From Sulfitobacter sabulilitoris (GTDB lineage Bacteria > Pseudomonadota > Alphaproteobacteria > Rhodobacterales > Rhodobacteraceae): a DNA stretch of 64,000 nucleotides. The stretch covers positions 372,001 through 436,000 of the forward strand of contig NZ_VANS01000002.1 in the NCBI RefSeq assembly GCF_005887615.1, written 5' to 3'. Numbering within the stretch: position 1 is the first letter of the stretch; each line of letters starts with the position of its first letter. A model generated the notes under the pieces. That model ran no database searches, had not been told where the DNA came from, and saw nothing but the letters and a program-made list of their open reading frames with translations. A program made the position numbers and the translations under genes. This document shows, in pieces, positions 47,765 through 57,189 of this stretch.

Positions 47765-48727
47765 TCACCCCAGCCCGACGCGCAGGCAGTCGTGGATATG
47801 CAGCAGCCCTTGCGGTGTTGCCGGCCCATCGGGATCGACCACGAAAAGGCAGGTGATCTTGCGGGTGTTCATCACGCCGACGGCCTGCTCTGCCAGGGCG
47901 TGCGGCGGCAGGGTGGTCGGTGCATGCGTCATCACGTCGGCGGCCGTCAGCGACAGCAGCCCATCCATATGGCGGCGCAGGTCGCCATCGGTGATGATCC
48001 CCCGCAGCAGGCCGTCATCATCGGTGACACCGACAACGCCGAACCCCTTTTGACTGATCTCGATCAGGGCGTCGGACATCTGAGTGGATTGACGCACCAG
48101 CGGCAGCGCCTTGCCGATGTGCATCAGATCGGCGACCCGGCTTAGCCGCGCACCCAGTTTGCCACCGGGATGAAACTCGCGGAAATGTTCAGGCGTAAAG
48201 GCGCGATGCTCCATCAGGGCCACGGCCAGCGCATCGCCCAGCGCAAGCGTCATCGTTGTCGAAGAGGTCGGCACGATCCCGGTTCCGCAGGCTTCCTCGG
48301 CCTGTGGCAGCACAAGCGCCACGTCGGATTGGCGCAACAGCGTGCTGTCGGGGCGGCTGGCCACTCCGATCATCGGGATCGAAAAGCGTCGGGTATAGGC
48401 GATCACATCGGCCAGTTCGGGCGTCTCGCCGGAATTTGACAGCACCAGAACCACGTCGCCGGGGCTCAGCATGCCCAGGTCGCCGTGGCTGGCTTCGGCG
48501 GGGTGCACGAAATGCGCGGGCGTTCCGGTGCTGGCCAGCGTTGCCGCGATCTTGCGGGCGATATGGCCAGATTTGCCCATGCCGCAGACGATGATCCGGC
48601 CCTTTGCGCCCAGCATCAATTCGACGGCGCGGTCAAAGCTTTGGTCGAGGGCGGCTTCGAGTTGGCGCAAGGCATCGGTTTCGATGCGGATCACCCGGCG
48701 GGCGGTGTCAAGAAACGGGGTGCTCAT
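47765..48727 (-). CDS. kdsD: Arabinose-5-phosphate isomerase
   Basis: A 320-residue enzyme that makes arabinose 5-phosphate for Kdo synthesis. The SIS domain includes CGMGKSGHIARKIAATLAST and LSNSGETPELADVI; two CBS repeats follow (HIGKALPLVRQSTQMSDAL and TAADVMTHAPTTLPP). Homologues are named KdsD, KpsF or GutQ; the lptC neighbour favours the lipopolysaccharide role. Its start overlaps the stop of the RNase D gene by 4 bp (ATGA). Confidence 0.93.
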   Translation of the reverse strand: MSTPFLDTARRVIRIETDALRQLEAALDQSFDRAVELMLGAKGRIIVCGMGKSGHIARKIAATLASTGTPAHFVHPAEASHGDLGMLSPGDVVLVLSNSGETPELADVIAYTRRFSIPMIGVASRPDSTLLRQSDVALVLPQAEEACGTGIVPTSSTTMTLALGDALAVALMEHRAFTPEHFREFHPGGKLGARLSRVADLMHIGKALPLVRQSTQMSDALIEISQKGFGVVGVTDDDGLLRGIITDGDLRRHMDGLLSLTAADVMTHAPTTLPPHALAEQAVGVMNTRKITCLFVVDPDGPATPQGLLHIHDCLRVGLG

Positions 48728-49338
48728 GCGTGGGCAAAGATGTCCGTCTCGGGCCACCCTTCCAGATCAAGGCGCGCCCGCATCGGCAGGAAATCGAAAC
48801 AGGCCTGAGCGATCTCCATACGGCCCTCGCGGTCCAGCCGTTTGTTCAACTCGTCGCGCAGGCGATGCAGGTACAAGACGTCCGACGCCGCATAGTCGAG
48901 CTGCGCGTCCGTCAGGGTCTCTGCGCCCCAGTCGCTGCTTTGCTGCTGCTTTGAGATGTCGATGCCCAAAAGCTCCTGCAACAACTTGGCCAGCCCGTGC
49001 CGATCCGTGTAGGTGCGGATCAATCGGCTGGCGATCTTGGTGCAATAGACCGGCGTTGCGGTCGCGCCAAAGGCATTCAGCATCGCGGCAATGTCGAACC
49101 GGCCAAAGTGAAACAGCTTGAGCACATCGGGATTTTCCAGCAGCGCGCACAAATTAGGCGCCTGCGTCTGACCCTTGGCGATCTGGATCATATGCGCGTT
49201 GCCGTCACCGCCGGAAAGTTGCACGACACACAGCCTGTCGCGGTGCGGATGCAGCCCCATTGTTTCGCAATCGATGGCCACGACGGGCCCAAGGTCAACG
49301 CCGTCGGGAAGGTCGTTCTGATATAGATGATTTGTCAT
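48724..49338 (-). CDS. rnd: Short RNase D-type 3'-5' exonuclease
   Basis: A 204-residue DEDDy exonuclease. Exo I is VAIDCETMGLHPHRD, Exo II is LKLFHFGRFDIAAML, and Exo III is LDYAASDVLYLHRL with the catalytic tyrosine. It lacks the C-terminal HRDC domains of E. coli RNase D, as is common in alphaproteobacteria. AGGGA lies upstream of ATG 49338. It precedes kdsD with a 4-bp overlap. Confidence 0.9.
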   Translation of the reverse strand: MTNHLYQNDLPDGVDLGPVVAIDCETMGLHPHRDRLCVVQLSGGDGNAHMIQIAKGQTQAPNLCALLENPDVLKLFHFGRFDIAAMLNAFGATATPVYCTKIASRLIRTYTDRHGLAKLLQELLGIDISKQQQSSDWGAETLTDAQLDYAASDVLYLHRLRDELNKRLDREGRMEIAQACFDFLPMRARLDLEGWPETDIFAHA

Positions 49339-49394
49339 TGCATCCCTATATAGCGCCTTTTCCATCTGGGAAAGCGTCGCTTGCGCCTGATGTG

Positions 49395-50174
49395 TCACGG
49401 GCCGGTGATCTGGCTCATGTGTGGGCGCGGAAACCGGTACAGAAGGCGCGCGACGAGGACGTGACAGGTGGTCCCGGCCCAGTTTTCGGGATAGAGTATG
49501 CGCGGCAATCTGGGATGTTTGAGGGCGATACGCCGCCAGTTGTGGACAATCAGACAGCGCAGAACGGCACTTTGCAGCGGCGAGATCCCGGCGGAGCGAG
49601 GCAGACGTTCGTCGATGTCGGCGAGGATCGGCGCCAGCGCCTCGTAGTCCGCCGTCAGGTTCTGGGGCGTGATCTGCGCGCGCAGCCAGTCGGGAACGGT
49701 TTCGCCGGTCAGCACCATCGCGTCGTTGGGCGGCGTCGCGCTGGCGGCCCCGATATAAAGCCGGGGCATGACAAGGACAAAGCCCTTTGTGTGCATCTGC
49801 GCCCGCATGTTCGCATCGCCGTTTTCAGTGAGCACCATGTGCCAATCGTCCGCGTCTTCCACAGGTGTGCCATAGATGCGCGGACTGGCGGCGGCGCTTT
49901 CGGTCCGGCCAAGCGCGGTCAGGCTGTGGCGGCTGGTACGGCCGGATTTCTCGGACGCAATCCAGCCATCGTTGCGCAAGCGGTGCAATGCCACGCGCGT
50001 CGCCTCGGGGCGGATGCCCATCTCGGACATGATCGCTGACAACACCGGCCCGTCGATCGCCTCGCCCCGCGCCTGGGCCAGATCACCAAAGACCGACACC
50101 AGAAGCGACCAGACCCTTTGTCCGCCCAGACGGGCCAGCGCGGCGGTCACATCTTGAAAGGCGTCAGACTGCAT
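49395..50174 (-). CDS. paaX: PaaX family transcriptional repressor of phenylacetate degradation
   Basis: A 259-residue regulator. The N-terminal winged helix (about 40-75) contains PEATRVALHRLRNDGW and ASEKSGRTSRHSLTALG, the PaaX signature. The C-terminal domain spans the rest. PaaX represses the paa genes and is released by phenylacetyl-CoA in E. coli. The gene starts 11 bp inside the end of paaZ, so it is the last gene of the operon and would control its own synthesis. A candidate operator is at 57132-57169. Confidence 0.9.
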   Translation of the reverse strand: MQSDAFQDVTAALARLGGQRVWSLLVSVFGDLAQARGEAIDGPVLSAIMSEMGIRPEATRVALHRLRNDGWIASEKSGRTSRHSLTALGRTESAAASPRIYGTPVEDADDWHMVLTENGDANMRAQMHTKGFVLVMPRLYIGAASATPPNDAMVLTGETVPDWLRAQITPQNLTADYEALAPILADIDERLPRSAGISPLQSAVLRCLIVHNWRRIALKHPRLPRILYPENWAGTTCHVLVARLLYRFPRPHMSQITGP

Positions 50175-52206
50175 TCATCGTCAGCAGTTCGTACTCTGCC
50201 ACCGCTTCGTCGTTCTGATTGGTCAGCGTCACGTGCCAGCGGACCTCGCCATAGTCGTCCTTCCGAGGGGTCTTGGCCTTGACCGTCAAGTGCACCTTGA
50301 CGCTGTCGCCCGCTTGGACAGGGGCCTTGAAGCGCAGGTTATCAAGGCCGGTGTTGGCCAGAACAGGGCCGGGATCGGGCTGCACGAACAGGCCGGCGGC
50401 AAAGCTGAGCAGCAGGTACCCATGGGCGACACGGCCGGGAAAGAACGGGTTTGCGGCCGCCGCGGTATCATCCATATGGGCATAGAAGGTATCGCCGGTG
50501 AAATGGGCGAATGTCTCTATGTCGTCCAGTGTGACCTCGCGGCTGGGCGAATGGAACGTCTCGCCGATGTCCAGCGCGGTAAAGGTGCGCGTAAAGGGGT
50601 GGGCGCGGTCGGTGATTTCGGTTGCGCCGGGAACCCATTGTCCGCCGACCGCGGTCAGGATATCGGGGCTGCCCTGTACGGCGGTGCGTTGCATGTAATG
50701 CATCACGCCGCGGATCCCGCCCAGTTCCTCGCCACCGCCCGCGCGACCGGGGCCGCCGTGAACCATGTGCGGCAGGGGGGCGCCGTGGCCTGTCGCCTCG
50801 GCCATGCTGTCGCGGTTATTGAAATACAGGCGCCCGTGAAACGCGCCTGCGCCCTCGACCATCTGGCGCGCCATGTCGCCGTCACGAGTGATGACAGAGG
50901 CCACCAGCGACCCCTTGCCACGATTAAGCAGCGCGACCGCATGATCCGGATCGCGGTAGGGCATGATCGTGGATACGGGGCCGAAAGCCTCGGTATCGTG
51001 CACGCGTTGGGCAGTGTCCGGATCGGCGCAATGAAACAGCATCGGCGGCAGGAATGCCCCCTTTGCCGCGTCCGCCCCATCCACCTCGAATTGGTTCGGG
51101 TCGCCAAAGACACGCTCCGCTTCGGCGTGGATCAGGGCGGCTTTTTCAAGCACATCGCGTTTTTGGCCATTCGACACCAGCGCGCCCATGCCCGTGCTCT
51201 CAAGCCGGGGGTCGCCGATACGGGTCTTGGCCAATCGCTCGCCAAGTGCGGCGATCAGCGCGTCGATCTGGGGTGCCGGGGCCATGATGCGCCGGATGGC
51301 GGTGCATTTCTGCCCGGCCTTGGCAGTCATCTCGCGGGTGATTTCCTTGACGAACAGATTGAATTCCGGCGTGCCGGCTGTGGCGTCGGGGCCCAGCACG
51401 GTCGCGTTCAGGCTGTCCTGCTCGGCCATGAAACGCACGCTGTTTTTCAACAGATGCAGGTTGGACCGCAGTTTCAGCGCGGTATCGGCAGATCCGGTAA
51501 AGCCGACAACGTCCTGGCAATCGAGGTGATCGAGCATGTCGCCCAAACCACCGCTGACCAGTTGCAGCGCGCCCTCGGGCAACAGGCCGCTTTCGAGCAT
51601 CAGGCGCACGCAGGCTTCGGTGACATAGGATGTCGCGGTGGCGGGCTTCACGATGGCGGGCATGCCGGCCAGCAGGGCGGGAGCAAGTTTCTCAAGCATC
51701 CCCCAGACCGGAAAGTTGAAGGCGTTGATGTGTACGGCGGCACCGCGCAGGGGCGTCGCGACGTGCCGGCCCATGAACGCACCGGACCGGCCCAGCTGCT
51801 CTGGCGGGCCATCGAGAAACACATGCCCGTCCGGCATTTCGCGCCGACCCTTGGAGGCAAAGACAAGCATCGTGCCGATCCCGCCGTCGATGTCGATCAT
51901 GTGATCGGCCTGGGTGGCGCCGGTATCGAATGACAGATCATAGAGCGTTTGCCGATGTTCTTTCAGATGCAGCGCCAGCGCCTTGAGCATGCGAGCGCGG
52001 TCATGAAAGGTCAGCCTGCGCAGGTTCGGCCCGCCCAGATCCCGTGCGTGACCCAGCATTCCCTGGACATCGAGCGCGTCATTACCGGCCTGCGCGATCA
52101 CATCGCCCGTAATGGCGCTGGCGATACTGCGCGCGCCCGAACCGGGGGCGACCCATTGCCCGGCGGCAAAGCTGTGAATGTCGCGGGCTGCGGCGTCTTT
52201 GGGCAT
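50164..52206 (-). CDS. paaZ: Oxepin-CoA hydrolase / 3-oxo-5,6-dehydrosuberyl-CoA semialdehyde dehydrogenase
   Basis: A 680-residue bifunctional enzyme that opens the oxepin-CoA ring and oxidises the aldehyde. The N-terminal aldehyde dehydrogenase (about 1-520) has the nucleophile C301 in GQKCTAIRR and the nearby FTGSADTAL segment. The C-terminal MaoC-type hydratase (about 540-680) has FAHFTGDTFYAHMDD and NPFFPGRVAHGYLLLSF. ATG 52206 gives MPKDAAARD. paaE is 23 bp upstream, and paaX overlaps its 3' end. Confidence 0.96.
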   Translation of the reverse strand: MPKDAAARDIHSFAAGQWVAPGSGARSIASAITGDVIAQAGNDALDVQGMLGHARDLGGPNLRRLTFHDRARMLKALALHLKEHRQTLYDLSFDTGATQADHMIDIDGGIGTMLVFASKGRREMPDGHVFLDGPPEQLGRSGAFMGRHVATPLRGAAVHINAFNFPVWGMLEKLAPALLAGMPAIVKPATATSYVTEACVRLMLESGLLPEGALQLVSGGLGDMLDHLDCQDVVGFTGSADTALKLRSNLHLLKNSVRFMAEQDSLNATVLGPDATAGTPEFNLFVKEITREMTAKAGQKCTAIRRIMAPAPQIDALIAALGERLAKTRIGDPRLESTGMGALVSNGQKRDVLEKAALIHAEAERVFGDPNQFEVDGADAAKGAFLPPMLFHCADPDTAQRVHDTEAFGPVSTIMPYRDPDHAVALLNRGKGSLVASVITRDGDMARQMVEGAGAFHGRLYFNNRDSMAEATGHGAPLPHMVHGGPGRAGGGEELGGIRGVMHYMQRTAVQGSPDILTAVGGQWVPGATEITDRAHPFTRTFTALDIGETFHSPSREVTLDDIETFAHFTGDTFYAHMDDTAAAANPFFPGRVAHGYLLLSFAAGLFVQPDPGPVLANTGLDNLRFKAPVQAGDSVKVHLTVKAKTPRKDDYGEVRWHVTLTNQNDEAVAEYELLTMNAV

Positions 52207-52229
52207 GGGGGGGCTCCGGTCGGTTGGGG

Positions 52230-53294
52230 TCAGTGGGTGTCGTAATCCACGACGATGGTATCGCTCAGCGGGTAGCACTGGCAGGTCAGGACATAACCGG
52301 CCTCGACCTCGTAATCCTCCAGCGCGTGATTGGAGAGCATTTCGAACTCGCCTTCAAGCACCTTGGCCTTGCAGGTCGAACAGACGCCCGCCTTGCAGGC
52401 GAACGGCGCTTCGAGGCTGTTTTCCAGCGCCGCTTCGAGCACCGACTGGTTGCGCGGCATCTTGAACGACCGGGTCACGCCGTCGGCGGTCACCCGGGCG
52501 TCCGTTCCGGCTGTGTCCGCGGCGCGGTCGGTGATGGCCTGCTTGGCCAGCCGTCCCTGCTGGCTTTCGCCGAACAGTTCGAACTTGATCTGATCCTCGG
52601 TCAGGCCGTGCGATTTCAGAGCCTCGGCGATGGCCAGCATCATCGGCTCTGGCCCGCAGATGAACGCGGTGTCCATGCCTTGGATATCGACCCAGTGCTT
52701 GAACAACTGGTCGCATTTCTCCTGATCGACGCGACCGGTGAACAGTTCCATGTCCTGACCGGATTCAAGCATGTGAATGATGGTCAGGCGCCCCATGTAG
52801 CGGTTCTTGAGATCTTCGAGTTCCTCGCGGAACATGATCGTGTTCACCGCGCGATTGGCATAGACCAGCGTAAAGGTCGATTTCGGCTCGCGCTTCAGCA
52901 CTGTTTTCAGGATCGACAGCACCGGGGTGATCCCCGACCCGCCCGCAAAGCCCAGGTAATTCTTGGCGCGCTCCGGTTCGATCGGGGTGTGAAACTTGCC
53001 CATCGGCGGCATCGCCTGCAGCGTATCGCCGACCTTGAGCCGTTCGTTGGCAAAGGTCGAGAACGCCCCGCCTTCGACCCGTTTGATCCCGACCTGCAAC
53101 ACGCCATCGTCAAGGCCCGCGCAGATCGAATAGTTGCGGCGCAATTCGGTCCCGTCGAAATCCTGCTTGAAGGTCAGGTATTGCCCCTGGATGAAATCGA
53201 ATGGTTCCGGATCCCGAGGTTCAAGGGTCAGCACCACGGCATCGCGGATGGTGTGATGAATATCGGTGACGGTGAGGGGGTGAAATTTGCTCAT
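52230..53294 (-). CDS. paaE: Phenylacetyl-CoA 1,2-epoxidase, reductase subunit
   Basis: A 354-residue flavoprotein that passes electrons from NADPH to the PaaABC oxygenase. The FAD motif is RNYSICAG; the nucleotide-binding region follows (GGSGITPVLSILK). The C-terminal plant-type [2Fe-2S] ferredoxin carries CKAGVCSTCKAKV and LTCQCYP. It lies 3 bp after paaD. Confidence 0.95.
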   Translation of the reverse strand: MSKFHPLTVTDIHHTIRDAVVLTLEPRDPEPFDFIQGQYLTFKQDFDGTELRRNYSICAGLDDGVLQVGIKRVEGGAFSTFANERLKVGDTLQAMPPMGKFHTPIEPERAKNYLGFAGGSGITPVLSILKTVLKREPKSTFTLVYANRAVNTIMFREELEDLKNRYMGRLTIIHMLESGQDMELFTGRVDQEKCDQLFKHWVDIQGMDTAFICGPEPMMLAIAEALKSHGLTEDQIKFELFGESQQGRLAKQAITDRAADTAGTDARVTADGVTRSFKMPRNQSVLEAALENSLEAPFACKAGVCSTCKAKVLEGEFEMLSNHALEDYEVEAGYVLTCQCYPLSDTIVVDYDTH

Positions 53295-53297
53295 GAG

Positions 53298-53765
53298 TCA
53301 GTGGCACTTGAAATAGTCAAAGGGTTCCAGACAGTCGGTGCAGCGCCATTGCGCCTTGCACGGAGTCGAGCCGAATTGGCTTATCCGCTCGAGATGGGGT
53401 GATTTGCAGCGCGGGCATTGCTTGGGCCCGCCAGAGGGCTGCGGCGGTGCAATTCCATAGGCTTCAAGCTTTGAACGGCCCTTTTCGGTCATCCAGTCGG
53501 TTGTCCAGGCGGGCGACAACTGCCGTTTCAGCCTCAGGTGCTGAATCCCATGTTCACGCAGGGCGGCTTCGACATCGAGGTTGATGATGCTGGTGGCGGG
53601 GCAGCCCGAATAGGTCGGCGTCACGGTCACTTCAAGCGTGTCGTCCACCCATGCGACATCGCGGATGATACCCAGATCGACGAGCGAAATCGCCGGGATT
53701 TCCGGATCAGGCACTTGGTCGAGCCAGGTCCAGATCGTTTGCACGCTGGGGTGATCGGTTACCAT
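53298..53765 (-). CDS. paaD: Phenylacetyl-CoA epoxidase maturation protein PaaD
   Basis: A 155-residue protein needed for epoxidase activity, probably in Fe-S or metal-centre assembly. The N-terminal MIP18/SufT-like domain has QVPDPEIPAISLVDLGI and TYSGCPATSI; the C-terminal zinc ribbon has CPRCKSPHLE and CTDCLEPFDYFKCH. It overlaps the end of paaC by 7 bp. ATG 53765 is used. Confidence 0.93.
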   Translation of the reverse strand: MVTDHPSVQTIWTWLDQVPDPEIPAISLVDLGIIRDVAWVDDTLEVTVTPTYSGCPATSIINLDVEAALREHGIQHLRLKRQLSPAWTTDWMTEKGRSKLEAYGIAPPQPSGGPKQCPRCKSPHLERISQFGSTPCKAQWRCTDCLEPFDYFKCH

Positions 53766-54514
53766 GACGCATCCGGATAGGCGCGTTGCAGCCACTGCAT
53801 CTGGGTCAGCATATGGCCCAGGTGTTCGGTGTGCCGCCCACCGGTCTTGCCGCCCTTGTGGGCGAAATCATCTTGCGGACGGGTCAGTGTCGCGGCGGTC
53901 AGGACGTTGTTCACCAGCGTGTCGAATTCACCCCGAAGGCTTGCCGGGTCAGGGGCGATCCCCTCGGCGACCATCGCGGCATCGACTTCATCCGAAACGA
54001 ACATTTCGCCGACGAAGGGCCACAACCGGTCAAGCGCCTTTTGCATCCGCACGTGGCTTTCCTCGGTCCCGTCGCCCAGCCCGATCACCGTGTCTGAAGA
54101 CCGCTCAAGATGATAGGTGACCTCCTTGGTGGATTTCTCGGCGATGGCCGCGATCCTGCTGTCGCTGCTGTCCATCAACTGAGCGAGGTAGTTCGAATGC
54201 CACGCATCGAACAGGAATTGCCGCATCATTGTCTGACCGAAATCACCGTTTGGCTGTTCCACCAGAAGAAGGCTGCGGAAATCCCAGACATCGCGGTGAA
54301 AGGCCAGCGTGTCGGCATCGCGGCCCTTGCCTTCGACCTCACCGGCGAGGCCAAGCCAAAGCTGCGTCTGGCCGATCAGGTCGAGCGCCGTGTTGGCGAG
54401 GGCGATATCCTCTTCGAGCACCGGGGCATGGCCGCACCATTCGGACACGCGGTGGCCCAGGACGAGGGTGTTGTCGCCGAGCCGGGTCAGGAATTCGAAC
54501 TGCGGCTGGGTCAC
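53759..54514 (-). CDS. paaC: Phenylacetyl-CoA epoxidase, structural subunit PaaC
   Basis: A 251-residue ferritin-fold partner of PaaA. It has LTRLGDNTLVLGHRVSEW, LLVEQPNGDFGQTMMRQF and KGGKTGGRHTEHLGHM near the C-terminus, the usual PaaC landmarks. It stabilises PaaA but does not hold the catalytic di-iron site. It overlaps paaB upstream by 4 bp (ATGA). Confidence 0.95.
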   Translation of the reverse strand: MTQPQFEFLTRLGDNTLVLGHRVSEWCGHAPVLEEDIALANTALDLIGQTQLWLGLAGEVEGKGRDADTLAFHRDVWDFRSLLLVEQPNGDFGQTMMRQFLFDAWHSNYLAQLMDSSDSRIAAIAEKSTKEVTYHLERSSDTVIGLGDGTEESHVRMQKALDRLWPFVGEMFVSDEVDAAMVAEGIAPDPASLRGEFDTLVNNVLTAATLTRPQDDFAHKGGKTGGRHTEHLGHMLTQMQWLQRAYPDASW

Positions 54515-54855
54515 ATCGCACCTACGTCATCGGGGATGTCGAAAAACGTCGGGTGGCGGTACACCTTGGCGTTCGCGGGCTCGTATAGCGGGCCTTTTTC
54601 CTCGGGCGAGGACGCAGCGATCTTGCAGGCCTCGACGGCCCAGATGCTGACGCCCTCGTTGCGGCGGGTATAGACATCGCGAGCGTTCTTGATCGCCATT
54701 TCGGCGTCGGGCGCATGCAGGCTGCCGACGTGGCGATGGCTCAGCCCGTGTTGACCACGGATGAAGATTTCCCAAAGCGGCCATTCGGTCGGGCGTGCCT
54801 TGCCGTGCTCGACATTTTCGGTGCCATCGTATGAACTGGATTCCGGGCTGCTCAT
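54511..54855 (-). CDS. paaB: Phenylacetyl-CoA epoxidase subunit PaaB
   Basis: A 114-residue small subunit. The WPLWEIFIRGQHGLSHRHVG segment and AMIKNARDVYTRRNEG are diagnostic. It bridges subunits of the PaaABCE complex. It lies 5 bp after paaA and overlaps paaC. Confidence 0.95.
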   Translation of the reverse strand: MSSPESSSYDGTENVEHGKARPTEWPLWEIFIRGQHGLSHRHVGSLHAPDAEMAIKNARDVYTRRNEGVSIWAVEACKIAASSPEEKGPLYEPANAKVYRHPTFFDIPDDVGAM

Positions 54856-54860
54856 GTCAG

Positions 54861-55859
54861 TTACTCCGCTGCCACTTGGGCCGCCGCGGCGCGCTTTTTC
54901 GCCGCGTGGGCCAACAGGCCCTCACGGACCCAGCGGCCTTCGTCCCATGCCTTGTTGCGCGCCTCGAGCCGTTCGGTGTTGCACGGGCCGTTGCCCTTGA
55001 GGACGTCAAAAAACTCATCCCAATCGGGCTGCGCGAAATCGTAATGCCCGCGCTCTTCGTTCCACCTGAGAGTGTCATCCGGCACGGTCAGGCCCAGGTA
55101 TTCGGCCTGCGGCACTGTTTGATCGACGAATTTCTGGCGCAATTCGTCGTTCGAATTCATCTTGATCTTCCATGCCATCGACTGCGCCGAATGGACCGAA
55201 TTTTCGTCCGACGGCCCGAACATCATCAGCGACGGCCCCCAGAACCGGTTAAGCGCGTCCTGCGCCATCTTGCGCTGCGCCTCTGTACCGTTCGCCATCT
55301 TCATCATGATGTCGTAGCCCTGCCGCTGGTGGAACGATTCCTCCTTGCAGATACGCACCATCGCACGCGCATAGGGGCCATAGGACGTTCGTTGCAGCGG
55401 CACCTGGTTCATGATCGCCGCACCATCAACCAGCCAGCCAACGGCACCCATGTCGGCCCAGGTGAGCGTTGGATAATTGAAGATCGAGCTGTATTTCATC
55501 TTGCCCGACAACAGATCGCGGGTCATCTGGTCGCGGCTCACGCCCAGTGTTTCGGCCGCGCAATAGAGGTAAAGCCCGTGCCCCGCCTCGTCCTGCACCT
55601 TGGCCAGCAAGATCGCCTTGCGCTCAAGCGTGGGCGCGCGGGTTATCCAGTTGCCTTCGGGCAATTGACCGACGATTTCGGAATGCGCGTGCTGGCCGAT
55701 CTGGCGGATCAGGTTCTTGCGATAGCCGTCGGGCATCCAATCCTTCGGTTCGATCTTGTCGTTGGCATTGATGCGCTCCTGAAAGGCGCGCTCCTGCGGG
55801 TCCATCTCGTCGAGGGATTTGACACCCTCGCCGGTCGATTTGATCATTTGCGCATACAT
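54861..55859 (-). CDS. paaA: Phenylacetyl-CoA epoxidase, catalytic subunit PaaA
   Basis: A 332-residue di-iron oxygenase that epoxidises the ring of phenylacetyl-CoA. The iron ligands lie in [14 protein letters not shown] and [29 protein letters not shown] and [15 protein letters not shown] are conserved. GGAGA precedes ATG 55859; the frame is open upstream but without support. It is 13 bp after paaJ. Confidence 0.96.
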   Translation of the reverse strand: MYAQMIKSTGEGVKSLDEMDPQERAFQERINANDKIEPKDWMPDGYRKNLIRQIGQHAHSEIVGQLPEGNWITRAPTLERKAILLAKVQDEAGHGLYLYCAAETLGVSRDQMTRDLLSGKMKYSSIFNYPTLTWADMGAVGWLVDGAAIMNQVPLQRTSYGPYARAMVRICKEESFHQRQGYDIMMKMANGTEAQRKMAQDALNRFWGPSLMMFGPSDENSVHSAQSMAWKIKMNSNDELRQKFVDQTVPQAEYLGLTVPDDTLRWNEERGHYDFAQPDWDEFFDVLKGNGPCNTERLEARNKAWDEGRWVREGLLAHAAKKRAAAAQVAAE

Positions 55860-55872
55860 TTCAGGGTCTCCT

Positions 55873-57075
55873 TCACACACGTTCCAGAATGAGGGCGACG
55901 CCTTGCCCGACGCCGACGCACATCGTGCACAGCGCATAGCGACCGCCGGTGCGCTTGAGCTGGTAGGCCGCCGACATGACCAGACGCGCCCCCGACATGC
56001 CCAAGGGGTGCCCGATCGCGATGGCGCCGCCGTTGGCATTAACATGGGGGGCATCGTCGGCCACGCCAAGGGCGCGCAGCGTGGCAAGCCCCTGACTGGC
56101 GAATGCCTCGTTCAGTTCGATCACGTCCATCTGGTCGATAGTCAGTCCGGCGCGGGCAAGAACCTTTTCGCTGGCCGGGATGGGGCCGATGCCCATGACG
56201 CGCGGGGCAACGCCCGCCGCCGACATGGCGACCACGCGGGCCATCGGTGTCAGGCCGTGTTGCTTGGCGGCGTCCTCGGTGGCGATCAGCATCGCGGCGG
56301 CGCCGTCGTTCACGCCAGACGCGTTGCCGGCCGTCACGGTCAGATCGGGTCCGTTGATCGCGCGCAACTTGGCCAAGGCCGCTGGCGACGTGTCGGGGCG
56401 GGGGTGTTCGTCGGTGTCCACGATGACCGGATCGCCGCGGCGCTGCGGGATGGTGACGGGGGTGATTTCCTCGGCAAAGACACCGGCCTTGTGCGCGGCA
56501 TCCCAGCGCTGCTGACTGCGCAACGCGAAAGCATCCTGATCCGCGCGGCTGACCTTGTGGTCTTCGGCGACGTTATCGGCGGTTTCCGGCATCGAATCGA
56601 CGCCGTAGTCCGCCTTCATCCGCGGGTTCACGAACCGCCAGCCGATGGTGGTGTCATAGACCGCGTTCGCGCGGCCGAAGGCCGTTTCGGATTTCGGCAT
56701 CACAAAGGGCGCACGGCTCATGCTTTCGACGCCACCTGCAATCGCGATGTCCATGTCGCCCGCGCGGATGGCCCGCGCGGCCGAGCCGACCGCATCCATG
56801 CCGGAGGCGCAAAGGCGGTTGATCGTGGCACCCGGCACATCCGTGGGCAGCCCCGCCAGCAGGGACGCCATACGCGCCACGTTGCGGTTGTCTTCGCCGG
56901 CCTGGTTGGCGCAGCCCATGATCACATCGTCGATACGCGACCAATCGACGTCGGGATTGCGCGCCATCAGGGCGGCAATCGGCACGGCGGCCAGATCGTC
57001 GGCGCGAACAGTGGACAGAGCGCCGCCATAGCGCCCGATTGGCGTTCGCTGCGCATCACAGATAAAAGCTTGCAT
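55873..57075 (-). CDS. paaJ: 3-oxoadipyl-CoA / 3-oxo-5,6-dehydrosuberyl-CoA thiolase
   Basis: A 400-residue thiolase that cleaves the CoA thioester near the end of phenylacetate catabolism; the same family (PcaF) serves the beta-ketoadipate pathway. The nucleophile is C89 in [10 protein letters not shown]; the other residues lie in [14 protein letters not shown] and [15 protein letters not shown] precedes the ATG. It is the first gene of the paa operon and carries the operator-like repeats upstream. Confidence 0.94.
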   Translation of the reverse strand: MQAFICDAQRTPIGRYGGALSTVRADDLAAVPIAALMARNPDVDWSRIDDVIMGCANQAGEDNRNVARMASLLAGLPTDVPGATINRLCASGMDAVGSAARAIRAGDMDIAIAGGVESMSRAPFVMPKSETAFGRANAVYDTTIGWRFVNPRMKADYGVDSMPETADNVAEDHKVSRADQDAFALRSQQRWDAAHKAGVFAEEITPVTIPQRRGDPVIVDTDEHPRPDTSPAALAKLRAINGPDLTVTAGNASGVNDGAAAMLIATEDAAKQHGLTPMARVVAMSAAGVAPRVMGIGPIPASEKVLARAGLTIDQMDVIELNEAFASQGLATLRALGVADDAPHVNANGGAIAIGHPLGMSGARLVMSAAYQLKRTGGRYALCTMCVGVGQGVALILERV

Positions 57076-57110
57076 TTCGTTCTCCCATTTGCGGGAAAAC
57101 TAGCTCATTC

Positions 57111-57124
57111 TGATCGGCAGATCA
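57111..57124. promoter_or_regulatory. Perfect palindrome upstream of paaJ
   Basis: TGATC-GGCA-GATCA, arms identical on both strands, lies 36 bp before the paaJ start. On the minus strand it overlaps a possible -35 (TTGATC) that has TAGTTT 17 bp further on. It could be a second regulator site. Confidence 0.4.
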
Positions 57125-57131
57125 ACGTAAA

Positions 57132-57169
57132 TGTTACCGTTTTTAGGATTGGCGCGAAAATCCGTAACA
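57132..57169. promoter_or_regulatory. Candidate PaaX operator, split palindrome
   Basis: TGTTAC (57132-57137) and GTAACA (57164-57169) are perfect inverted arms separated by 26 bp. As I recall, E. coli PaaX recognises TGATTC and GAATCA arms 27 bp apart, so arm length, symmetry and spacing are close. The site is upstream of paaJ in the 114-bp gap after the PAS gene. Confidence 0.45.
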
Positions 57170-57189
57170 CATCTGCGCCGGGGCGGTGG

